A stretch of DNA of 6,493 nucleotides from Streptosporangiaceae bacterium (GTDB lineage Bacteria > Actinomycetota > Actinomycetes > Streptosporangiales > Streptosporangiaceae), in NCBI GenBank assembly GCA_030043395.1, contig JASHXW010000588.1:1-6493 (forward strand). The letters are read 5' to 3'. Shown in pieces: positions 1 to 5,722 of this stretch. A program made the position numbers and the translations under genes. A model generated the notes under the pieces. That model saw nothing but the letters and a program-made list of their open reading frames with translations. It was not told the DNA's origin and made no database searches. The stretch's first letter is position 1; each line of letters starts with the position of its first letter.

Positions 1-2
1 GC

Positions 3-161
3 CTGGCGCTGACCAGGATGGTGCTGCGGCTGCCCGCTGTCGCCGGAGCGAGCGTTGACGAGCTCGCGGCGACGATCGGACCGTCCATCGAGCGCTACCT
101 CACGGGTGACATCGCGATGCCGGCCTCCCGTGGCCGGCGGAGCCGGGCGCGCCTGCGGTAA
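3..161 (+). CDS. C-terminal fragment of a protein, possibly TetR-family regulator
   Basis: The reading frame is open from the left edge of the window (first full codon at base 3) and ends at TAA 159-161, giving the last 52 residues of a gene that starts outside. The visible part has a helical hydrophobic stretch (LALTRMVLRLPAV), then VDELAATIGPSIERYLTGD, then a basic Arg-rich tail (RGRRSRARLR). A helical segment ending in an amphipathic 'ELAATIGPSIERYL' helix resembles the C-terminal ligand-binding and dimerisation domain of actinobacterial TetR-type repressors. The DNA-binding domain is not in the window, so this is inference from general resemblance. The gene converges on the membrane protein gene at 321-1016. 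Codon usage is G/C at third positions, as in the neighbouring genes, which supports real coding. Other helical proteins are possible. Confidence 0.45.
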   Translation: MALTRMVLRLPAVAGASVDELAATIGPSIERYLTGDIAMPASRGRRSRARLR

Positions 162-320
162 CGACCAGAATTGGCCTGGCGCTGCCCGGCTCTGCCGGAA
201 CGGGCGGGCCGGCGCCTGGGGTGACCAGCCCAGGCGCTGCGGCCCTGCCCAGGCCGGACGAGCCCCGCGGTGACCAGCCGCTGTCGGGCCGCCCGGCCTT
301 GCCGGAGCCGGCGGGAGCGA
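162..320. repeat. GC-rich imperfect repeats between convergent genes
   Basis: This non-coding gap contains degenerate direct repeats. The 8-mer GTGACCAG occurs at 221-228 and again at 270-277, 49 bases apart, and a related ACGACCAG lies at 161-168. The 11-mer GCCTGGCGCTG occurs at 174-184 and also at 1-11 inside the upstream gene. Several short inverted repeats overlap these (212-237; GCGG/CCGC flanking TGACCAG around 267-281; CCGG-CCTTG-CCGG near 293-305). No reading frame here looks like a real protein. The position between two converging genes fits a transcription-termination zone. The repeats are imperfect and the composition is very G/C rich, so some of the similarity may be compositional. 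Confidence 0.4.
212..237. terminator. Hairpin, possible bidirectional terminator
   Basis: GCGCCTGGG (212-220) is perfectly complementary to CCCAGGCGC (229-237), with an 8-base loop GTGACCAG. This gives a 9-bp G/C-rich stem, which can be extended outward by a G-T wobble (211/238) and one C-G pair (210/239). It lies about 50 bases past the end of the plus-strand gene and about 85 bases past the end of the minus-strand membrane protein gene. There is no T-tract on either side, so it is not a classical intrinsic terminator. Stem-loops without a U-tract are commonly predicted after genes in high-GC actinobacteria. Confidence 0.4.
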
Positions 321-1016
321 TCAGCTGCTCGAGCTGCTGCCAGCGCCGACCTTCCTGGAGAAGATCCCTGTCCTGGTGCCTTCCGTGGCTGGCTTGTCTT
401 CGGTGTCAGCCTCGCTGCCCGCGGCTGGCTGGCTCCCGGTCGTCGCGCCACTGCTGCTGCCAGCACCGCGCGGCCAGACTCTCGGCAGCCGGCTCGACCT
501 AGCTGACGCGCCACTGCTCGTGTACGCGCCGGCCGGGGCGGCCATGCTCGTCGCCGCGATGCTGTCGCGCACGGATACGACGGACAGGCCGCCGAGCGCG
601 ACGGCTGCCACGCAGATGATGACGGCGCCGAGGCCGGCGAAGAAGCCGATCTGCTCCAGTGCCCTGGCGAGCTGCCCGCCGACTGGCGCGCCCTGGCCGG
701 TCGACGTCCACAGCGGCATCAGCGTGCGCCCGATCGCGAACCAGGCTCCGCTCAGGATCGCGATCGTCGCCCCGAGCATCGCCAGCGGGCGAACCTTGCT
801 GATCATGACGAGCAGTCCGCCGATCACGGTCGCGCCGGCGGGCAGCAACTCGAGCCAGACCCGGCCGGTGGTCAGCGTCCAGGTGCTGTCAGGGGTGTAG
901 GCGTAGTGCACGTACGGTCCGACGAGCGGGATGAGGCCGCCCCAGACCCCGAGCAAGACAAGCAGGAAGCCGCTGAAGGCCCCTCGGCTCCTGCGGACCC
1001 GCATCGTCCCAGCCAT
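321..1016 (-). CDS. Four-helix membrane protein with disordered tail
   Basis: A 231-residue predicted integral membrane protein of unknown function. The chosen start (ATG, complement of 1014-1016) has a strong AAGGAG eight bases upstream; an upstream in-frame ATG at 1079 has no such signal and adds an unlikely N-terminus. Basic residues (MRVRRSR) precede TM1 (about 14-36). TM2 is about 52-71, TM3 about 77-96 and TM4 about 121-148. The loop after TM1 carries aromatic residues (PYVHYAYTPDSTW), and an ~25-residue loop after TM3 includes LMPLWTSTGQGAPVGGQ. From about residue 150 the protein is low-complexity, rich in Ser, Ala, Gly and Thr, with a short acidic patch (EADTED) and a run of six Ser ending the chain. 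The first TM and its WTLTTGRVW loop resemble uncharacterised actinobacterial membrane proteins; I cannot assign a role. It is divergent from the 86-residue gene at 1118. Confidence 0.8.
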   Translation of the reverse strand: MAGTMRVRRSRGAFSGFLLVLLGVWGGLIPLVGPYVHYAYTPDSTWTLTTGRVWLELLPAGATVIGGLLVMISKVRPLAMLGATIAILSGAWFAIGRTLMPLWTSTGQGAPVGGQLARALEQIGFFAGLGAVIICVAAVALGGLSVVSVRDSIAATSMAAPAGAYTSSGASARSSRLPRVWPRGAGSSSGATTGSQPAAGSEADTEDKPATEGTRTGIFSRKVGAGSSSSS

Positions 1017-1024
1017 TGCAATCA

Positions 1025-1030
1025 CTCCTT
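1025..1030 (-). promoter_or_regulatory. Ribosome binding site of the membrane protein gene
   Basis: The complement reads AAGGAG, eight bases before the ATG at 1014-1016, and decides the start in favour of this ATG over the upstream one at 1079. The GAAGG part of this site is complementary to a CCTTC seven bases earlier (complement of 1039-1043), giving a 5-bp stem that could partly cover the site. The stem is short and I would not claim regulation from it. Confidence 0.7.
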
Positions 1031-1117
1031 CGCTGGCGGAAGGGTTAAGTGCCAGCCGACGCTCACTACCCCTGTTCAAGGCAAGTAATCGGCAAGGTTT
1101 GCGGGTAGCAAAAAGAC

Positions 1118-1378
1118 ATGAAGGGTGATCGCGTCGAGATTGTCGTGGACGCCGGCGACGTGACCAAGACCTACGAGGTGGCAGCGACCCGGGCAGGGCG
1201 CCGCGTGGAGGTGGTCTCCAGGCGCGGCTTGATCGAGGTCAGCGAACTGACCAGGGGCGGCACGCCGGTGCGAACCGCCAGGTTCATGGCCAGCCGGGTC
1301 ATCGCGCTCGTCGAGCATCCGGCGTCCGCCGCGGCGGCGAGGGCCCGGCGCGAGCGGCCTGACTCGGCTGACTCCTAG
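1118..1378 (+). CDS. Small conserved-looking protein of unknown function
   Basis: An 86-residue basic protein that I do not recognise by function. The first ~45 residues alternate charged and hydrophobic positions as in beta strands (RVEIVVDAG, KTYEVAATRAGRRVEVVSRRG, LIEVSELTR). A likely helix follows (ARFMASRVIALVEHP, about 54-68), then an Ala/Arg-rich, probably disordered tail. The strand-rich half plus a basic helix would suit a small nucleic-acid-binding or partner-binding protein, but this is only shape-based. The ATG at 1118 has no Shine-Dalgarno sequence; a TAGCAA hexamer lies at 1106-1111, so the transcript may be nearly leaderless. The stop is only nine bases before the first possible start of the C-S lyase gene, so the two may be co-transcribed. 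Codon usage matches the neighbours, which supports a real gene. Confidence 0.7.
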   Translation: MKGDRVEIVVDAGDVTKTYEVAATRAGRRVEVVSRRGLIEVSELTRGGTPVRTARFMASRVIALVEHPASAAAARARRERPDSADS

Positions 1379-1387
1379 CCAGCAGCG

Positions 1388-2554
1388 GTGGCTAGCATCG
1401 CACGGGTGGACGCGATTCTGGGGACCTGCACGCTTGCCGAACTGTCCAGGCGCAAGAGCGAGAAGTGGCGCAGGTACCCGGCCGACGTACTGCCCGCGTT
1501 CGTGGCCGAGATGGACTACACGCTGGCTGAGCCGCTCAGCGAGGCGGTGCGGGCTGCGCTGGCCATCGGTGACACCGGCTACCCGTACGCAGGCGAGCTG
1601 GGCGACGCGTACGCGTCCTTCGCGGCGACGCGTCTTGGCTGGGCGCCGAAGCCGGAGTGGGTATTCCCGGTGCCGGATGTCATGACCGCGATCAGCGAGG
1701 TGCTGCTGGCCATCACCGAGCCCGGGTCCGGTGTCGTACTCAACCCGCCCGTCTACGGCCCGTTCTTCCTGCGGCTCGGTTTCATCGGACGCCAGGTGAT
1801 CGAGGCGCCGCTACGCAGGCTGGACGACGGCAGCTATGACTTGGACTTCGACGTGATCGACCGGGCGCTCGGCAGCCCAGGCGTGAGCGCCTACCTGCTG
1901 TGCAGCCCGCACAACCCGCTCGGCCGGGTGTGGAGCCGCGAGCAGCTGATGACGATCGCGGAGCTGTGCCAGCGCCACGGCAAGGCACTGCTGGTCGACG
2001 AGATTCACTCCCCGCTGGTGCTGCCTGGCAGCACGTTCGTGTCGTTCGGCGCCTTGGACCACGAGATGGCGACGCGGGCTTTCGTGTTCACGTCGGCCTC
2101 TAAAGGCTGGAACACGGCCGGCCTGAAGTGCGGCCTGGCAGTGGCCGGGTCGCCGGAGGCCGCGGCCTTGCTGACCGAGCGCTGGGAGGCGCTCCTCTCC
2201 TCGCACCTGGGCGTGCTCGCCTCGATCGCAGCCTTCAGGCAGGCAGTCGACTGGCTCGACGCCGCCGTCGCGCAGATCGACCAGAACCGCTGGCTGCTCG
2301 AACGGCTGCTGCACGAGCACCTTCCGGAGGTCGGCTACAAGCCCGGCGAGGCGAGCTTCCTGGCCTGGCTGGATTGCCGCAAGCTCGGCCTGGGGGACGA
2401 TCCCGCGGCCGTGTTCCTTGAGCAAGGCCGGGTGGCGCTGAGCCCGGGCACGTTCTTCGGAACCCAGGGAGCTGGCTTCGCGCGCCTGAACATCGGGACG
2501 TCGCCTGAGCTGGTGACCGAGGCGGTCCGGCGGATGGCTGCTGCCGTCAGCTAA
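1388..2554 (+). CDS. PatB/MalY-type PLP-dependent C-S beta-lyase
   Basis: A 388-residue fold-type I PLP enzyme of the aminotransferase class I/II family, PatB/MalY branch. Such enzymes cleave the C-S bond of cystathionine or related cysteine conjugates, releasing a thiol, pyruvate and ammonia in the cytoplasm; they link cysteine and methionine metabolism. Visible marks (numbered from GTG 1388): AEMDY (40-44) and DTGYPY (62-67) of the N-terminal substrate region; NPPVYGPF (119-126) with the ring-stacking Tyr123; SPHNPLGRVW (173-182) with Asn176; DEIHSPL (204-210) with Asp204, which pairs with the PLP nitrogen; SASKGWNTAGLK (236-247) with the Schiff-base Lys239; and ARLNIGTS (365-372) with the carboxylate-binding Arg366. 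Length is normal and no key residue is missing. The start is uncertain: GTG 1388 has no Shine-Dalgarno, and GTG 1406 (six residues shorter, starting at VDAILG) lies seven bases after a TAGCAT hexamer and may be a leaderless start. The exact substrate cannot be read from sequence, and an aminotransferase side role is possible. Confidence 0.92.
   Translation: MASIARVDAILGTCTLAELSRRKSEKWRRYPADVLPAFVAEMDYTLAEPLSEAVRAALAIGDTGYPYAGELGDAYASFAATRLGWAPKPEWVFPVPDVMTAISEVLLAITEPGSGVVLNPPVYGPFFLRLGFIGRQVIEAPLRRLDDGSYDLDFDVIDRALGSPGVSAYLLCSPHNPLGRVWSREQLMTIAELCQRHGKALLVDEIHSPLVLPGSTFVSFGALDHEMATRAFVFTSASKGWNTAGLKCGLAVAGSPEAAALLTERWEALLSSHLGVLASIAAFRQAVDWLDAAVAQIDQNRWLLERLLHEHLPEVGYKPGEASFLAWLDCRKLGLGDDPAAVFLEQGRVALSPGTFFGTQGAGFARLNIGTSPELVTEAVRRMAAAVS
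1393..1398 (+). promoter_or_regulatory. Possible -10 element for leaderless C-S lyase mRNA
   Basis: TAGCAT fits the actinobacterial -10 pattern TANNNT. With the usual spacing, transcription would begin at or next to GTG 1406-1408, producing an mRNA without a leader. A weak -35 candidate (CTGACT, 1368-1373) is 19 bases upstream, longer than ideal. If this promoter is real, the start at 1388 is wrong for that transcript, because it lies upstream of the -10. Confidence 0.3.
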
Positions 2555-2631
2555 CCCTGCGATGTAGCCCCTGGTCAGCATGCCCTTTCCGTGTTTATGT
2601 GGGTAGATAGCGGCTAGCGCAAGTTGCACCT

Positions 2632-2636
2632 GGAGG
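2632..2636 (+). promoter_or_regulatory. Ribosome binding site of the ligase gene
   Basis: GGAGG ends seven bases before ATG 2644 and fixes that start. The 89-base gap before the gene (2555-2643) also contains TAGATA at 2604-2609, a possible -10 without a recognisable -35, so the ligase may have its own promoter rather than depending on the lyase transcript. Confidence 0.75.
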
Positions 2637-2643
2637 GCCATCG

Positions 2644-4122
2644 ATGGGCCGCGACGTGCCTGCGGTCACGATCACCCGTAGGGATCATCGGACATATCGC
2701 GAGAAAGTTGGCATCTGCCTAGACGCGTTTCACCGGATACTGCGCGAGGCACTCTTCGACGGGAAAGCTCCCAGCATCGGCCTGGAAATCGAGTTCAACC
2801 TGGTCGACGCGCACGGCCGTGCCGCGATGAACAACGAGGACGTGCTCGCCGCCATCGGCGATCTCGCATGGGTGAACGAGCTGGGCCGGTTCAACATCGA
2901 GCTTGACGGCGACCCAGCCTGGCTGACCGGCGACGTCTTCAAGACGATGGAGGCGGCGCTGGGCGGGACGCTGTCTCGCGCCTTGCCGCGCGCCAGGTCG
3001 TGCGGCAGCCAGCTGACCATGATCGGGATCCTGCCGAGCCTGCGCGAGTCGGACATCGGCGAGCATGTCATCTCGTCCACCCCGCGCTTCAAGCTGCTCA
3101 ACGACCAGATCATGGCTGCTCGCGGCGAGGAGATGCGGATCTGCATCGACGGCCGTGACCGGCTTGTAGCGTACGTGGACCACATCCTGCCCGAGGCAGC
3201 CTGCACCAGCGTGCAGTGTCACCTTCAGGTGAGTCAGGAGGACTTCGCAAGCTGCTGGAACGCGGCTCAGGCGATCGCCGGCATCCAGGTCGCCATCGGG
3301 GCCAACGCGCCCTACGTCCTCGGGCACGAGCTGTGGGCGGAGACCAGGATCCCGCTGTTCGAGCAGGCCATCGACACCCGGTCGGCCGAGCTGCGGCGCC
3401 AGGGAGTCAGGCCGCGCGTATGGTTCGGCGAGCGATGGATCACGTCCGTGGCTGACCTGTTCGAGGAGAACCTGAAGTACTTCCCCGCGCTGCTGCCGCT
3501 GTGCGAGGACGGCGATCCGATGGCCGCCCTAGACGACGGGGACATCCCGGACCTGGCCGAGCTGACGCTGCACAACGGCACCGTCTACCGCTGGAATCGT
3601 CCCGTTTACGCGGTGGCCGACCGCGCGCCGCACCTGCGGATCGAGAACCGCGTGCTGCCCGCCGGGCCAACACTCGTCGACGTGCTCGCCAATGCGGCCT
3701 TTTTCTGCGGCCTCGTCAGCGAACTTGCCGCAGCCGAGCTGCCGGTATGGAGCCAGATGTCGTTCGCGGCGGCCGGGGCCAACCTGACAGCCGGAGCGCG
3801 GCTTGGCCTCGACGCAGAGGTCTACTGGCCAGGCTTCGGCATGATCGGGGTGACCGAGCTGACGCTGCGGCACCTGCTGCAACTCGCGACCAGCGGCCTG
3901 GACCGGCTGAGCGTGGACTCCGCGGACGCCGAAAGGCTGCTGTCCCACATCGAGCAGCGCTGCCTCACCGGGCAGAACGGGGCCTCGTGGCAGGTGCGAT
4001 CGGCCCGCCGGTTGCAGGACGCGCGAGTTCGCGAGCGGGGTGAGGCGCTGCGCCTGATGACCCAGGGCTACATCGAGCGGATGAACACCGGCGAGCCCGT
4101 GCACAGCTGGCCGCTCATGTGA
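2644..4122 (+). CDS. Glutamate-cysteine ligase family (GCS2) protein
   Basis: A 492-residue cytoplasmic ATP-dependent carboxylate-amine ligase of the GCS2 family. The family's reference reaction joins the gamma-carboxyl of glutamate to the amino group of cysteine through a gamma-glutamyl phosphate. Visible blocks: GLEIEFNLVD (46-55), the acidic metal/ATP-binding strand near the N-terminus; ELGRFNIEL (79-87); MIGILPSL (126-133); CTSVQCHLQVS (187-197); GANAPYVLG (219-227); TRIPLFEQ (234-241); HNGTVYRWNRPVY (310-322); and LRIENRVLPAGPT (331-343), the second Glu/Arg substrate-site strand. The whole length is like the ~490-residue enzymes annotated as glutamate-cysteine ligase in Streptomyces and relatives, including the MGRDVPAVT start. 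These organisms generally use mycothiol instead of glutathione, so the physiological product is not certain: gamma-glutamylcysteine (also an ergothioneine precursor) or another gamma-glutamyl amide. No glutathione synthetase or egtB/egtD homologue is in the window. It is downstream of the C-S lyase and converges on zwf with a 34-base gap. Confidence 0.9.
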   Translation: MGRDVPAVTITRRDHRTYREKVGICLDAFHRILREALFDGKAPSIGLEIEFNLVDAHGRAAMNNEDVLAAIGDLAWVNELGRFNIELDGDPAWLTGDVFKTMEAALGGTLSRALPRARSCGSQLTMIGILPSLRESDIGEHVISSTPRFKLLNDQIMAARGEEMRICIDGRDRLVAYVDHILPEAACTSVQCHLQVSQEDFASCWNAAQAIAGIQVAIGANAPYVLGHELWAETRIPLFEQAIDTRSAELRRQGVRPRVWFGERWITSVADLFEENLKYFPALLPLCEDGDPMAALDDGDIPDLAELTLHNGTVYRWNRPVYAVADRAPHLRIENRVLPAGPTLVDVLANAAFFCGLVSELAAAELPVWSQMSFAAAGANLTAGARLGLDAEVYWPGFGMIGVTELTLRHLLQLATSGLDRLSVDSADAERLLSHIEQRCLTGQNGASWQVRSARRLQDARVRERGEALRLMTQGYIERMNTGEPVHSWPLM

Positions 4123-4156
4123 TCGCCGGGCTTACGCCAGGATCCGCAGGATGGAG

Positions 4157-5617
4157 CTACTCCTTGCCGTCCGGCAGGTACCAGCGGTAGGGCGCGATCA
4201 GGCGCTTGATCGACGCCGCCGGGCCCCATGAGCCTGGCTCGTAGAACTCGACCTCGGGCGGGTTCTCCAGTAGCGGCGTCGCTATCTCCCACAGCCGCAG
4301 GATCTCATCGGACCTCGTGAACAGCGACTGGTCCCCGATCATCGCCTCCAGGATCAGCCGTTCGTAGCCCTCAAGCTCGTGCATGCGGTGGAACGAGTCC
4401 TCATAGCGGAAGGTCATCTCGACCTCGCGCAGCCGCATCGACGGGCCCGGTTGCTTGGCCAGGAAGCGCACCGCGATCCAGCCAGGATCGTCGAAGTCGA
4501 TAACGATCTCGTTGAATCGCTCACCGGACGGCAGGTGCGCCACATTCGGGAACATCCGCAGCGTCGGCTCCTTCAGCCCGAGCGTGATCGTCTGGCGGCG
4601 CTGCGCCATGGACTTGCCTGAGCGCAGGTAGAACGGCACCCCGGCCCAGCGCCAGTTGTCGATCTCGGCGCGCAGCGCCACGAATGTCTCTGTCTGCGAG
4701 TCAGGGGCGACTCCGGGCTCGTCCCGGTAGCCGGCGTACTGCCCGCGCACGACCCGTGACAGGTCGAGCGGGTGCAGCGCGCTGAAGACCTTTGCCTTCT
4801 CATCGCGCAAGTACTTGGCGCTGAACTGGCACGGCGGCTCCATCGCGACGAACCCGAGCACCTGGAACAGGTGGGTGACGATCATGTCGCGGAACGTCCC
4901 GGTCCCTTCGAAGAACGCGGCCCTGCCCTCGATGCTGATCTTCTCGGGCACGTCGATCTGCACGTGCGAGAGATGGTCGCGGTTCCAGATCGGCTCGAAC
5001 AGGCCGTTCGCGAACCTCAGCGCCAGGACATTGTCCACCGACTCCTTGCCGAGGAAGTGATCGATCCGGAAGATCTGGTCCTCGGCGAAGACCGAGTGGA
5101 TCACATCGGTCAGCGCCTGGGCCGACGCCAGGTCGGTACCGAACGGCTTCTCGACGATGACCCGCGAGTTCTCCGACAACTTGGTGTCGCCGAGCATGCG
5201 GACGACGTCAGCGAACGCGCTCGGCGGGACGGCCAAGTGGAACAGCCGGCGAGGCGTGCCGCCGATCTGCTCTTCGGCTTGCCGCACGGCCTCCAGGAGC
5301 GGCTTGGGGTCGTCAGGGTCGGCCGCGCCGAAGTGCAGCCGGTCCTGGAACTCCTGCCAGGCCGAGCCCGTCGGCTTGGCCAAGCCGAACTGCGCCGCGG
5401 CCGACTTGGCGTGCGCCCGGAACTGCTCATCGGTCATCGCGAACTGCGCTGGTGCCGAGCCGATGATGCGGTAGCCCTTCGGCAGCAAGCCGGACTTGGC
5501 CAGGTGGAACAAACCAGGGAGCAGTTTGCGCTTGGCCAGGTCACCGGTAGCGCCGAAGAGCACGATCACGTGGTCGTCGGGGTGCAGGCCGTTCTTGTTG
5601 GAGGTCATGGGACACAT
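4157..5617 (-). CDS. zwf: Glucose-6-phosphate 1-dehydrogenase
   Basis: A 486-residue enzyme that oxidises glucose 6-phosphate to 6-phosphogluconolactone with NAD(P)+, the entry step of the oxidative pentose phosphate pathway. The N-terminal Rossmann motif GATGDLAKRKLLPGLF (22-37) binds the nucleotide; EKPFG (156-160) holds the conserved Lys157; RIDHFLGKE (184-192) is the family signature that binds the sugar phosphate (His187, Lys191); GTGTFRDMIVTHLFQVL (238-254) carries His249 at the position of the catalytic base. The C-terminal domain includes PFYLRSGK (328-335), GDQSLFTRSDE (428-438) and the closing SWGP (463-466). Length is normal and no motif is broken. ATG 5617 is used here; ATG 5608 three codons later is equally possible, and neither has a Shine-Dalgarno. 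A TTGTTC (complement of 5652-5657) with a 16-base spacer to TAACCA (complement of 5630-5635) would give a very short leader. No opcA, tal, tkt or lactonase gene is beside it in the window. Confidence 0.96.
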   Translation of the reverse strand: MCPMTSNKNGLHPDDHVIVLFGATGDLAKRKLLPGLFHLAKSGLLPKGYRIIGSAPAQFAMTDEQFRAHAKSAAAQFGLAKPTGSAWQEFQDRLHFGAADPDDPKPLLEAVRQAEEQIGGTPRRLFHLAVPPSAFADVVRMLGDTKLSENSRVIVEKPFGTDLASAQALTDVIHSVFAEDQIFRIDHFLGKESVDNVLALRFANGLFEPIWNRDHLSHVQIDVPEKISIEGRAAFFEGTGTFRDMIVTHLFQVLGFVAMEPPCQFSAKYLRDEKAKVFSALHPLDLSRVVRGQYAGYRDEPGVAPDSQTETFVALRAEIDNWRWAGVPFYLRSGKSMAQRRQTITLGLKEPTLRMFPNVAHLPSGERFNEIVIDFDDPGWIAVRFLAKQPGPSMRLREVEMTFRYEDSFHRMHELEGYERLILEAMIGDQSLFTRSDEILRLWEIATPLLENPPEVEFYEPGSWGPAASIKRLIAPYRWYLPDGKE

Positions 5618-5722
5618 AGTGCCATGCAGTGGTTAGCGGTTATGTCAGGCAGAACAAGCTCCCATCCGCTGGTGCGGGCCAGTCGGCAGGACGGCGCCTG
5701 GCGAATCGTAGAGACTAGCGGG
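5618..5722. promoter_or_regulatory. Divergent intergenic region between zwf and rpiA
   Basis: This 105-base gap must hold the promoters of both pentose phosphate genes if they are transcribed from here. For zwf the best pair is TTGTTC-16-TAACCA on the minus strand (5652-5657 and 5630-5635). For rpiA a TAGAGA hexamer at 5709-5714 sits eight bases before GTG 5723, with no good -35. I see no clear operator palindrome. Plus-strand ATGs at 5624 and 5642 are in frame with rpiA, but the added residues do not look like the start of the family. Confidence 0.35.

Noticed and set aside
95..514. Minus-strand and plus-strand frames across the repeat zone.
   Set aside because: The translations are almost entirely Arg/Ala/Gly/Pro with no domain, and they overlap the end of the first gene and the tail of the membrane protein.
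1811..2641. A 276-codon minus-strand frame opposite the C-S lyase.
   Set aside because: It is antisense to a gene with all catalytic motifs intact, its translation is low-complexity Arg/Gln/Ala-rich, and it has no recognisable motif.
3501..4104. Long alternative frames on both strands within the ligase gene (plus 3501-4043, minus 3529-4104).
   Set aside because: They overlap conserved GCS2 blocks and translate to Arg/Pro/Ala/Gly-rich sequence typical of shadow frames in high-GC DNA.
4123..4156. Possible terminator between the convergent ligase and zwf genes.
   Set aside because: Only a 4-bp ATCC/GGAT inverted repeat is present and there is no T-tract, too weak to call.
4772..5722. The rpiA frame is open upstream for about 950 bases across the antisense strand of zwf, suggesting a much longer protein.
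   Set aside because: The upstream translation is Arg/Leu/Asp/Glu-rich antisense of zwf with no family resemblance, a common by-product of G/C-biased codons. The isomerase family begins at about 5723.
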